Shown in pieces: positions 37,267 through 45,692 of a stretch of 64,000 nt of DNA. Source of the DNA: Myxococcales bacterium. Lineage in GTDB: Bacteria > Myxococcota_A > Polyangia > Polyangiales > Houyiibacteriaceae. The notes beneath the pieces were generated by a model. That model worked only from the letters and a program-made list of their open reading frames with translations, searched no databases and was not told where the DNA came from. The translations under genes and the position numbers were made by a program. The stretch's first letter is position 1. Every line of letters begins with the position of its first letter. The stretch is taken from contig JAOTXX010000002.1 of assembly GCA_029862185.1 (NCBI GenBank), positions 62,001 to 126,000 on the forward strand. The letters are read 5' to 3'.

Positions 37267-38357
37267 CTCTTGTAAAATGGGGTGCTCACTACCACGGCGT
37301 CGACCACCTTGCCACGGATCTCGATCCCCAGGCCGGTCCCCACCTTGGCGAGGGCCGCAGGCACATAGCCGAGACCGATGTTCCGTCCAACCGTCGGCCC
37401 TGGGGAGCCGCTGGTGACCTCTCCGACCTGCTTTCCATCAGCCACGATCGGGTAGCCATGGCGGGCGATTCCACGTCCGGTCATCTCGAATCCGACGAGC
37501 TTTCGATCGAGCCCCGCCGCTTTGATCGCTCGCAACGCGTCACGTCCGATGAAGTCGCCGGCATCGAGCTTGACCACCCAGCCAAGGCCCGCTTCGAAGG
37601 GGTGGGTTTGTTCGCTGATGTCGTTGCCATACAGCGCGAGGCGGGCTTCGAGCCGGAGCGTGTCGCGGGCGCCCAGCCCGACGGGTTCTAGTCCGTGAGA
37701 CTCGCCGGCCTCGAGCAAGGCTCGCCAAAGGGTCACGGCGTCATCGCTCGCACAGAAAAGCTCGAAGCCATCTTCACCGGTGTAGCCGGTGCGGGCGACC
37801 CAGAGCTCGACGCCGGCCAGGCTCGAGCGGGTCACATGGAAGTAGGGCAGGTTGAGGACCTCTGGGGGCGCACCGAGATTTCCCATGATGGCGACCGCCT
37901 TTGGCCCCTGCAGGGCGAGAAGCGCCCAAGCATCCGACACATCGTTCCACGGGGTCCCGAGGCTCAGGTTCTTTGCGAAGTGAGCGACGATCTTGTCGCG
38001 ATTCGACGCGTTGCAGACGACGAGGACTTTGTCCGCCTCCAAGCGGTAGACGATGAGGTCGTCCAGAATGTAGCCCGCCTGGTTGCAGCAAGTGGTGTAG
38101 AGCGCGCGGCCGACCTCGAGCTTCGAGACATCGTTGGTCACCAGATGATCCACCGCAGCGACCGCCTGGGGCCCTTCGACGAGGATTTCGCCCATATGGG
38201 ATACGTCAAAAAGGCCTGCGCGACTGCGAACCGCCTCATGTTCCTTTTTGATGCCCGCGTACTGCACGGGCATGAGCCAACCGGCGAAGGGGACGAGCCG
38301 GGCGCCGAGGGTCCGGTGCTCGTTGGTGAGCGACGTTTCACGGAGTGTGTCGGACAA
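37263..38357 (-). CDS. gcvT: Glycine cleavage system T protein (aminomethyltransferase)
   Basis: A 364-residue folate-dependent enzyme that releases ammonia from the lipoyl-bound aminomethyl group. Motifs include [27 protein letters not shown] and [12 protein letters not shown], plus a C-terminal [20 protein letters not shown]. It heads gcvT-gcvH-gcvPA, and is divergent from the FHA activator gene across 67 bp. Confidence 0.96.
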   Translation of the reverse strand: MSDTLRETSLTNEHRTLGARLVPFAGWLMPVQYAGIKKEHEAVRSRAGLFDVSHMGEILVEGPQAVAAVDHLVTNDVSKLEVGRALYTTCCNQAGYILDDLIVYRLEADKVLVVCNASNRDKIVAHFAKNLSLGTPWNDVSDAWALLALQGPKAVAIMGNLGAPPEVLNLPYFHVTRSSLAGVELWVARTGYTGEDGFELFCASDDAVTLWRALLEAGESHGLEPVGLGARDTLRLEARLALYGNDISEQTHPFEAGLGWVVKLDAGDFIGRDALRAIKAAGLDRKLVGFEMTGRGIARHGYPIVADGKQVGEVTSGSPGPTVGRNIGLGYVPAALAKVGTGLGIEIRGKVVDAVVVSTPFYKR

Positions 38358-38424
38358 GGTGCCCGGAGCTTAGGGTCGAGCGGGATCTACGCAACCGCCA
38401 GCGGAGCCGGTCGATATCTGCTTC

Positions 38425-39969
38425 GTGGCTTTGGGCGATACGCTTTGTCTCAGTCGCGCCGGGCGGCGCATTCGGTCTTTTCCGTTGGGTGTTTCAGCGC
38501 TCGAGCTCGGCTCGCACCCCGACTGCGATATCGTGATCCATGCCACGGCGGTGCCCCCACGGTCGAAGCTTTTTCAGCCTCACGGGGGCACCGTTTTTGT
38601 CTACGATCTGGACGAGCGACCCGGCCTCGGGGCGCGTTCGGTCATGCCGATTGGGCAGCGGCTTGCGGTGGGGGCAGGGTACACGGTGACGCGCCTCAAG
38701 GCCGATGCGGTTCCGTTCGCGCAAGGCGGGACCGAGCTGATTCGCGGGCGTGGCCCGGAGCGGGCTCGGCTTTCGCTCATCGGCGGTTATGGGACGGCGG
38801 CGCGCGCCTTCCACCTCGGGGAACAGCCGCTCTCGCTCGGCGGGGCCCCGGACAATGCGATGACACTGTCGGACAGGGCTGTCAGTCGATATCACTGCCG
38901 GATCGAACCTTCGGCGCAGGGCGTTTTGGTCCGCGACCTCGGCAGCACCAACGGTACGTGGGTCGACGGCCTTCGCATCCGCCGACACGAGCTTCGGCCC
39001 GGTGCCGTGCTCACGGTCGGCCGTACGGCGCTTCGGGTGGTTCGCCGAAGCAATGTTCGTAGCGCGCCTTCGGGCCTCGTCGTCGAGTCGACTCCGATGC
39101 TCTCCGTCATGGCCGAGGTCGATCGTTTTGCGACTCTGCCATGGCCCGTTCTGATTCGAGGCGAGACCGGAGTTGGCAAAGAGCACATCGCCCAGGCGCT
39201 GCACGAACGGGGGCCGCGGCCAAAGGGCCCGTTTGTGCCCATCAATGGGGGTGGGCTTCCGCGCGAGCTCATCGAGAGCGAGCTCTTTGGGCACGAGCGC
39301 GGCGCGTTCACGGGGGCGGTCCAAACCCATCGCGGTGCGTTCGAGCAGGCGCACGGGGGCACGCTCTTCCTCGACGAGGTCGCCGAGCTGGCGCCCGATC
39401 TTCAGACACGCCTCCTTCGCGTCCTCGAAACCTGGCAAGTTCGCCGTGTCGGCAGCGAGTCTACGCGCCGCGTCGACGTGCGACTGCTCTGCGCGACACA
39501 CAAAGACCTGCGCGCGATGGTGCGCGAAGGACGCTTCCGATCCGATCTCTACTACCGAATCCATCGCTTGGTCGTCGACATCCCTCCGCTTCGCGTCCGC
39601 CCAGACGACATCGCGCCACTGGCTGCCCACTTCATTCGTCTCATGGAGCAGGACGTCGGCGAGCGTCGAATTGCACCCGGGGCGCTCGCACGTCTCCACG
39701 AGTATCCCTGGCCGGGCAACGTGCGCGAGCTGCGGAACCTGCTCGAGCTCGCGGCGATCGACTGCGATGGCGCGCTCATCGACCTCGCTTCGGTCGAACG
39801 CGCGCTCCGACGATGCGCAGAGCCTTCGGTCCACTGTTCATCCGCTGGTTCGCTTCGGGAAACGCTCGAGCAGTACGGCGGTAACATGTCGGCCGCGGCT
39901 CGTGCCTTGGGGATTCCGAGGTCGACGCTTCGCGACAGGCTCCAAGGGTCTTCGAAGCTCGGCTCCTAG
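38425..39969 (+). CDS. FHA-domain sigma-54-dependent transcriptional activator
   Basis: A 514-residue regulator with a GTG start. It has a degenerate FHA-like N-terminal domain (about 5-95), a full FHA domain (about 125-205, RAVSRYHCRI and DLGSTNGTWVDG), and a sigma-54 AAA+ domain with Walker A GETGVGKE (246-253), the GAFTGA loop (293-298) and Walker B GGTLFLDE (311-318). A Fis-type helix-turn-helix ends the protein. FHA domains bind phosphothreonine, so a Ser/Thr kinase signal probably controls it. Its TAG shares a CTAG palindrome with the stop of the opposite gene. Confidence 0.92.
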   Translation: MALGDTLCLSRAGRRIRSFPLGVSALELGSHPDCDIVIHATAVPPRSKLFQPHGGTVFVYDLDERPGLGARSVMPIGQRLAVGAGYTVTRLKADAVPFAQGGTELIRGRGPERARLSLIGGYGTAARAFHLGEQPLSLGGAPDNAMTLSDRAVSRYHCRIEPSAQGVLVRDLGSTNGTWVDGLRIRRHELRPGAVLTVGRTALRVVRRSNVRSAPSGLVVESTPMLSVMAEVDRFATLPWPVLIRGETGVGKEHIAQALHERGPRPKGPFVPINGGGLPRELIESELFGHERGAFTGAVQTHRGAFEQAHGGTLFLDEVAELAPDLQTRLLRVLETWQVRRVGSESTRRVDVRLLCATHKDLRAMVREGRFRSDLYYRIHRLVVDIPPLRVRPDDIAPLAAHFIRLMEQDVGERRIAPGALARLHEYPWPGNVRELRNLLELAAIDCDGALIDLASVERALRRCAEPSVHCSSAGSLRETLEQYGGNMSAAARALGIPRSTLRDRLQGSSKLGS

Positions 39970-40679
39970 GCCGTTCGACGGCGCGATTCTTTGACGCGAC
40001 GAATGCGGAGCTCGAGCAGGTCTTGGGCGACCCCATAGATTCGCTTGAGGCCCGTGGACTTCGACTGTCCGGAGCGTCGCGGCCGGCATGCGATGGTCAC
40101 TACGGTCGTGGGAACGCCTGCGCCCAGGATTCGAATCGGGAACTCGAAGTTCAGAAAGAAGGTGTCGGGAACCAACTGGTCGGCGTCGAACAGCGACCGG
40201 CGAAACAGGTAAGGGCCGTCGCTCTGCATGCGGACCCCGTGGACCAGGAGGATCAGCGTGCGGACGCCTGCCGAGAGGATCTTTCGGTGAAGGCCGTCGT
40301 CCCGGTGGTCATAGACGCTGAAGACTACGTCGCTTCGATCTCGAGCCGCTGCATCGCGAAGGGTCCCGATGGCATCGGGCGCGATCTGCCCATCGGCCGG
40401 AAGGAATGTGACCCACGCGCCTTTGGCCGCACGCACACCGGTCTTGAGCGCCGCGCCGATGCCACGATTGATGTCGTGGCGAAGGAGCTGGTGAGGCGCG
40501 CCTGCCAGCGCCTTGGACGCTTCGGTGGAGGTGCCGTCCGAAGATCCGTCATCGACAAAGACGATTTCGGCGGAAGGCTCGTGCTTGGACAGCCACTGGC
40601 GCAACTCGAGCAAGACCGGCGCGATGTTGTCCTCTTCGTTGAAGGCGAAGATGATGACGCTCAGCTCGGGACCACTCAC
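39966..40679 (-). CDS. Glycosyltransferase family 2
   Basis: A 237-residue cytoplasmic GT-A protein. It starts at the GTG at 40679, which overlaps the acyltransferase stop (GTGA). Motifs are LSVIIFAFNEEDNIAPVL, IVFVDDGSSDGT and FLPADGQIAPDAI, as in dolichyl-phosphate-mannose/undecaprenyl-phosphate sugar transferases. It would load a sugar on a lipid carrier or glycan acceptor. It is the last gene of the 47358-39966 run. Confidence 0.85.
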   Translation of the reverse strand: MSGPELSVIIFAFNEEDNIAPVLLELRQWLSKHEPSAEIVFVDDGSSDGTSTEASKALAGAPHQLLRHDINRGIGAALKTGVRAAKGAWVTFLPADGQIAPDAIGTLRDAAARDRSDVVFSVYDHRDDGLHRKILSAGVRTLILLVHGVRMQSDGPYLFRRSLFDADQLVPDTFFLNFEFPIRILGAGVPTTVVTIACRPRRSGQSKSTGLKRIYGVAQDLLELRIRRVKESRRRTA

Positions 40680-41194
40680 CGGGGCCGCTCCCGAGTCACC
40701 CTGGCCGGAACGCCTACCGCGATGCTGTAGGGCGGCACGTCTTGCACGACCACAGCGCCGGCTCCGATCTGCGCACCCTTGCCGATGCGAACGCCCGGAA
40801 GCACGATCGCGCCGACGCCGAGGTCGCAGTCGTCTTCGATCACGACGGGACCAAGCTCGACCGGCGAGCTCAGAATCGGAACGTCGCGGCCTGCCTCGCC
40901 GTGAAACGAGGTGATGATCCGAACAGCAGGGCCGATTCCCACGCGGGCGCCGATGTCGATTCCGCCGGCGCTGTGGAAGAACGCTTGCTGTCCGATCCAA
41001 GTCTCGTCGCCAATGCGCATGGTGTTATTGTGGTAGCCCTTGAGAATCGCCTGGTGCCCCACGTATACGTTCGCGCCAAGCTCGATGTTCTCGGGGTGAA
41101 AGACGAGCACGCCCGCTTCGAAGACGCAGTCGGGTCCGCAGCGCGCGAACTGGTCGACGCGAAAGGAACCGTCGCCGTGACTTCGGTGTCGCAT
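40676..41194 (-). CDS. Hexapeptide-repeat acyltransferase
   Basis: A 172-residue left-handed beta-helix protein of the LpxA/maltose-acetyltransferase type. Repeats are visible in IELGANVYVGHQAIL, MRIGDETWIGQQAF, and VGAIVLPGVRIGKGAQIGAG. A His in TSFHGEAG is a possible catalytic residue. It may O-acetylate a sugar. Three bases after the DUF2723 gene and overlapping the GT2 gene, it belongs to the envelope-glycan block. Confidence 0.82.
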   Translation of the reverse strand: MRHRSHGDGSFRVDQFARCGPDCVFEAGVLVFHPENIELGANVYVGHQAILKGYHNNTMRIGDETWIGQQAFFHSAGGIDIGARVGIGPAVRIITSFHGEAGRDVPILSSPVELGPVVIEDDCDLGVGAIVLPGVRIGKGAQIGAGAVVVQDVPPYSIAVGVPARVTRERPR

Positions 41195-41197
41195 CGC

Positions 41198-43168
41198 TCA
41201 GAGGTTAGCAGGAGAGGCCGGCAAGGTTGCAAACTTCGGCTCGACCGGGCCCATCGCGTCGGATAGCTCCGCGAGGTAGCGCGCAAGCCCCGTCGCCCCC
41301 GTGGCTTCGGCAATCCTGGACGCATAGTGAAGATTGCGCGCGGCGTGCCCGAGGGCCACCGGCGGGTCGTAGAGAGGCGCGGGCCGGACCGCGCGCTGGA
41401 TGCGAGCCGGCACCGTTGCAAGACTGGCTTCGTCGAAACCGTAGAGCCGAGGTACCCCGGCGATGAGCGTCGAAATGGCGGCGCGCGGAAAACCTTGAGA
41501 GTACAGGTCGTGTCCGCGGTCGAGTGTTACCAGAGCGATCAAGCCGTCGGTACCCGGAGAACCTTTGCCGAGCTCCGCAAGCGCAACACTAGCGTAGCGC
41601 GCGAGCTCCGGCTCGTGCGCGGTGTCGCCGCAGCGTGAGCGAACGTCGAGTAGCCATTCGCTTGGGCAGCTGGGCAGGCCGAGTCGGTCGGCCAGGGTCG
41701 CGCGCGCGACTTGGAGCGGCCGTCCTGGGTTGGCGCGAAGAAAACGGCGCACCCGCGCATCTCGGCCACCCGGGCCATGCAGCTCGAATGGCTCGAGGTC
41801 TGGGTGGCGCCGGTAAAGATGGTCCCAGAACCATTCAGACGAGGCGAGGCCGTGGGCCAAGAGCGTCACGTCCGAACGAATGCCGCGCTGTTCCTGAAGA
41901 TACCACATCGGACCGACCCAATGGTCGCGCTCGACGATCAGGATCGCGTTTGTCGGCGCCGAACGAAGCGCTTCGCGCCCGATGTCTGAAGTGAATGTGT
42001 CGCGGTGTCGACTGCGGTGATATGGCGCCGGGGGCGCGACCATGACGAAGAGCAGAAGCGCCGCAAGCACCACCGGGGCCCAAGATGCACGGTAGTGGCC
42101 CAAGTAGGCCACCAACAGACCGACGCCGGAAGCCGAGAGCCAGGTGGGAATCGCGAGGTAGCCGTTGTAGTCGAGGACGTCGGGCGCAAATACGCCGTTG
42201 CGAGCGATGAACGCCACGAAGAAGATCCACGTCGCATTGAAGAAGAACCGGCCCAGCCCTCGCTTGCGTGCGTAGAGCGCGTATCCGCCAAAACCGGCAA
42301 CCAGCAGGGCGAGCCGTCCGTCGTCGAGGGACCAGAAGAACAGCTCGCCGACGTGCGCCCACCATTCGGACCAGGATTCGACGCCTTTCGAGGCGAAGTC
42401 GGCAGCCGAGAAGTAGTGAACGATCGATTGGGCGCTGGTCGGCGCGCCCCAGACGACCACATCCGTTCGTCCCGCGACGAAGAAAATGTACAGATGCGCG
42501 GCGAGGCCGAGTAGCCCGCCGCCGATCAGCATCCGAATCGCCCGGCGCGGGATCTCTTGGCGAGCGATCCCCATCAAGAGTCGCGGGGTCATCGCCAAGG
42601 CGACGCCGAACGCGCAAATGACATTGGCGCTCGCGGCGAGTCCCAAACCGAGGCCCGTCGCGAAGTAGGGAAGCGGCTGCTGGTCTTCGTCGAGGACCGC
42701 GCTTACGAATCGTGCGGCCCCCCAGAGCGCGAAGAAGACGGCAAGAGGATAGACCTCGATACGCGTGGCCGGCTCCCAGAGCGCCGGATGCATTCCGAGA
42801 AGCGCAACGCTCGGTGCGACATAGCGGACGTCCCCCTCGGGACAGTCGGCATCGGGCCGAACCAGCGCCTCCACGAAGCTGGTGGCCGGGATGACGGTCA
42901 GGGCTCCAAAGAGCGCGGAGAGACCGTTCAAGGCCACGAGCGGATCAACGCCCGGCAGTCGGCTTGCGATCGCACCCAGGATGGTATGGAGCGGTTGGCC
43001 GAATGGATGGCCTAGGCCGAGCTGCTCGGCAACCATCGCGAGCTCGGGGCTGTCGTACATCGACAAGCTTCTGCACATCGTCAAGACATAGAAGACGAAA
43101 AGCGCGGAAGCCGACGCGGCGGTGATGCGACGGGAGTGCACCGGAAGGCCGAGTAGTCGCTTAGCCAC
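41198..43168 (-). CDS. DUF2723-type membrane protein (mannosyltransferase-like)
   Basis: A 656-residue protein with about ten to twelve membrane segments in the first 400 residues and a soluble C-terminal domain. The early DSPELAMVAEQLGLGHPFGQPL matches the DUF2723/PMT-like core, where an Asp near the first external loop is catalytic. These enzymes use lipid-linked sugars to glycosylate proteins or lipids. It overlaps the preceding gene by eight bases. Confidence 0.8.
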   Translation of the reverse strand: MAKRLLGLPVHSRRITAASASALFVFYVLTMCRSLSMYDSPELAMVAEQLGLGHPFGQPLHTILGAIASRLPGVDPLVALNGLSALFGALTVIPATSFVEALVRPDADCPEGDVRYVAPSVALLGMHPALWEPATRIEVYPLAVFFALWGAARFVSAVLDEDQQPLPYFATGLGLGLAASANVICAFGVALAMTPRLLMGIARQEIPRRAIRMLIGGGLLGLAAHLYIFFVAGRTDVVVWGAPTSAQSIVHYFSAADFASKGVESWSEWWAHVGELFFWSLDDGRLALLVAGFGGYALYARKRGLGRFFFNATWIFFVAFIARNGVFAPDVLDYNGYLAIPTWLSASGVGLLVAYLGHYRASWAPVVLAALLLFVMVAPPAPYHRSRHRDTFTSDIGREALRSAPTNAILIVERDHWVGPMWYLQEQRGIRSDVTLLAHGLASSEWFWDHLYRRHPDLEPFELHGPGGRDARVRRFLRANPGRPLQVARATLADRLGLPSCPSEWLLDVRSRCGDTAHEPELARYASVALAELGKGSPGTDGLIALVTLDRGHDLYSQGFPRAAISTLIAGVPRLYGFDEASLATVPARIQRAVRPAPLYDPPVALGHAARNLHYASRIAEATGATGLARYLAELSDAMGPVEPKFATLPASPANL

Positions 43169-44135
43169 GGTCTCTTCCCGAAAGCGGAACCAGGAGATTG
43201 ATCACGCCGCCGACCCCAGCGGTGAGCAACTGAATCCCCCAGAAGCTGAGCGAGGCCGCGTAGGCGCTTGCCTCCGGAACGCCGACGGTTCCGTAGAGCG
43301 CCGCAAAGGCTGCTTCGCGGACGCCTGCTCCACCGACGGTGAAGGGGAAGAACGCGGACGCGCCGATCAGAGGCATCACGACGGCCGATTGGGCGAAGGT
43401 CACCGACGGCTCGAGCGAGTGCATGATCGCATGCCCTGCGACGATGTTGATGAAGTGGATGATCAGCGAAAGCAAAACGGCGGCCAGGAACGGGCCGATC
43501 GAGAAGAGGCGCGGGAGCGCGCGCAAGGGCTTGCCGAGCTTCTCGGGAAGTAAGGGAGCAAGCCGCGGTGCGACCGCAATTCCGATCAACGTGGCGGCGG
43601 CCGCCCCGAGGCCGAGCGCGGCCCACAGACCCAAGTTCTCGATTCCGGGAATCGGTCGAATCAGATAGGCCCCAGTCGCGAGAACCAGAAGTGCCGAGAC
43701 TCCAACGACGCGCTCGATGAAGACGACTGCGACGCCGCTCGTGGCGCTTGCCAAGTCGAGGTCTCCAAACGCTTTCCGGCCCGCTACCCCTCGAATGACG
43801 TCTCCACCGACACCGCCCGGCGCGTAGGTGTTGTAGAAGTGGCCGACCAAGTAGAGGTGCGCAATGCGAGGCCAGGCGGGGATGTCGATCGCACCGTAGG
43901 CTCGCAGCAAGAGCCGCCAGCGAAGCATGCCGCAGAACAGGCCCATCATCACGACGGTGATCGCGGTCAGCGCCGCGCCCAAGGAAAGCCTTTGAAACCC
44001 CTGCAGGACATCGCGGGCGTCCACCCGGCTCGCGAGGTAGCCGACCGCTGCGATGGTCACCGCAATTCGGCCCCACCTCAGGTAGCGGCGGCGCGTCTCA
44101 CCGCTCGCGCTGCGTGGTCCCCCTTGATCGAGCAT
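43161..44135 (-). CDS. Lysylphosphatidylglycerol synthase-TM / UPF0104 family membrane protein
   Basis: A 324-residue integral membrane protein with about eight segments. The conserved HFYNTYAPGGVGGDVIRG and ERVVGVSALL-like stretches are diagnostic for the flippase-like UPF0104 family. Members have been proposed as lipid flippases. No soluble aminoacyl-transferase domain is fused. It starts one base after the phosphodiesterase-like gene stops. Confidence 0.83.
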   Translation of the reverse strand: MLDQGGPRSASGETRRRYLRWGRIAVTIAAVGYLASRVDARDVLQGFQRLSLGAALTAITVVMMGLFCGMLRWRLLLRAYGAIDIPAWPRIAHLYLVGHFYNTYAPGGVGGDVIRGVAGRKAFGDLDLASATSGVAVVFIERVVGVSALLVLATGAYLIRPIPGIENLGLWAALGLGAAAATLIGIAVAPRLAPLLPEKLGKPLRALPRLFSIGPFLAAVLLSLIIHFINIVAGHAIMHSLEPSVTFAQSAVVMPLIGASAFFPFTVGGAGVREAAFAALYGTVGVPEASAYAASLSFWGIQLLTAGVGGVINLLVPLSGRDRG

Positions 44136-44136
44136 C

Positions 44137-44763
44137 TCAGTCCCCGAAGCCTAACGCGTCGTGAAGCTCTTTGAGCAGTTTTGGGGCGCGTTGCTCCACT
44201 AGCCGTTGCAGCGACGGGAGGTAGTCCGAAACCTGCTCGGATTGATCCTCGAGCAACGCCAAGGCGGGCCGGTGTCGAAGGGCGTCGCGGAGCCTCGCCA
44301 AAACGAACGCGGGCTGGGCGTATTCGCGAGGCGCTCCCCAGACCGCGAGGCGAGCCTGTAGCTTCGAAAACGCTTTCCCCTGGTCGCTCCAGTCGAGCAA
44401 CGCGTTGGTTTCGACCTCGATCGCCCGGAGGTATCCGTCGATGTGACGCTCCTCGCGCACCAGCCAACCGTCGAGCAGCATCTCGGTTCCGATGTGGCCG
44501 ACCGCACGCGCGGTGCCGCGTCGCACACCTGACTCGGTCAAGGCCTCGAGGGCGTGCGCGCACGATGCGAGAAAGGCCGGCGTCCGATGAAACGCGTCAT
44601 CGGTCCGATGGTGCAGCTCAATCCCGCGTTGGATGTCCGCATCGTGCACCATCGACAAAGGGACGCCCACCATGGCTTCGAAGTCAGGCAGCATGCTGCC
44701 GAGCAGGTGCCCCGCCCGGCGGTCGGTCCAGCTCGCAACGACGGCATGTCCAAAGAAATTCAA
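44137..44763 (-). CDS. ACP phosphodiesterase-like (AcpH family) protein
   Basis: A 208-residue all-helical protein beginning MNFFGHAVVASW. GSMLPDFEAMVG, GIELHHRTDDAFHR and GHIGTEMLLDGWLV are close to patterns in AcpH/ACP phosphodiesterase, an HD-type hydrolase that can remove 4'-phosphopantetheine from acyl carrier protein. Activity in this clade is unproven. Its ATG overlaps the miaA stop by four bases. Confidence 0.65.
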   Translation of the reverse strand: MNFFGHAVVASWTDRRAGHLLGSMLPDFEAMVGVPLSMVHDADIQRGIELHHRTDDAFHRTPAFLASCAHALEALTESGVRRGTARAVGHIGTEMLLDGWLVREERHIDGYLRAIEVETNALLDWSDQGKAFSKLQARLAVWGAPREYAQPAFVLARLRDALRHRPALALLEDQSEQVSDYLPSLQRLVEQRAPKLLKELHDALGFGD

Positions 44764-45692
44764 AGCTTCAGTTCCTCTGCAATCCGGTCAACGCTGGTCT
44801 GCTCGCAGAGCTCTGCTCGTTCGCTCCGCCAGCTTACACCGGGCTCGGTTTTGAACCAGGTTCGTTGCCGGCGTGCATAGACTCGGGTCGACTTCCGGAT
44901 TCTACGGAGCGTTTCGTCGACCGGGACCCCGTCGCGCACATGATCGAGGATTTCGCGGTAACCGACGCTTCCAAACGGACGAATTTCGTCTCCCCATCTC
45001 GCGCGCAGCGAACGAACCTCGTCGACCCAACCTGCCTCAAGCATCTGCTTGGCGCGGGCTTCGATGACGGTTCCGTGTCGCTCGTGGCTCATGTCGAGGA
45101 CGATGAGGACCGCACGATACCGAGGCTGGCCAAGGGCGTGCTCTGCGCGAAGCCTGCCAAGCGGGGTGCCGGTTTGTTCGTAAACCTCGAGCGCGCGCAC
45201 GATGCGAAGGGCGTCGTTTGGATGAATCGCCTCGGCAGACATCGGATCGACCTCGGCGAGCCGCGCGTGCAGGGTCGCGGCGCCATCCTTCGTCGCGGCG
45301 GCTTCCAGGCGCGTCCGGATCTCCGGGTCGACCGCTGGAACGTCCACGAGCCCTCGGACGAGCGCGCGAATCCAAAGCCCGGTCCCGCCAACGACGATCG
45401 GTAGCCGCCCGCGGTCGCCAATCTCTCGAATCGCCAGGTCTGCAAGATCGGCATAAGCGACCGCGTCCACTTCTTGGTCGGGATCGAAGACGTCGATGAG
45501 ATGATGGGGGACGCCCTCGAGCTCCGCAGCGCTCGGCTTGGCCGATCCGATATCGAAGCCGCGGTACACCTGCACGCTATCGGCGCCCACGAGCTCGCCG
45601 CCGAGCTGACGCGCAAGCTCGATTGCCGCAGCGGTCTTGCCCGTGGCGGTTGGGCCCGTGATCACCAGAATCGGCTCGAGGCTTTCAGTCAA
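44760..45692 (-). CDS. miaA: tRNA dimethylallyltransferase
   Basis: A 310-residue enzyme that adds a dimethylallyl group to A37 of tRNAs reading UNN codons. P-loop GPTATGKTAAAIELA, substrate motifs GADSVQVYRGFDIGSAKP and VGGTGLWIRALVRGL are intact. No ATG is well placed, so the start is a TTG at 45692, overlapping the mutL stop by eight bases; in-frame codons further upstream fall within mutL. The mutL-miaA order is common in bacteria. Confidence 0.92.
   Translation of the reverse strand: MTESLEPILVITGPTATGKTAAAIELARQLGGELVGADSVQVYRGFDIGSAKPSAAELEGVPHHLIDVFDPDQEVDAVAYADLADLAIREIGDRGRLPIVVGGTGLWIRALVRGLVDVPAVDPEIRTRLEAAATKDGAATLHARLAEVDPMSAEAIHPNDALRIVRALEVYEQTGTPLGRLRAEHALGQPRYRAVLIVLDMSHERHGTVIEARAKQMLEAGWVDEVRSLRARWGDEIRPFGSVGYREILDHVRDGVPVDETLRRIRKSTRVYARRQRTWFKTEPGVSWRSERAELCEQTSVDRIAEELKL

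Noticed and set aside
38494..39834. 446-residue open frame opposite the sigma-54 activator
   Set aside because: Antisense shadow of a gene with all catalytic motifs in place.
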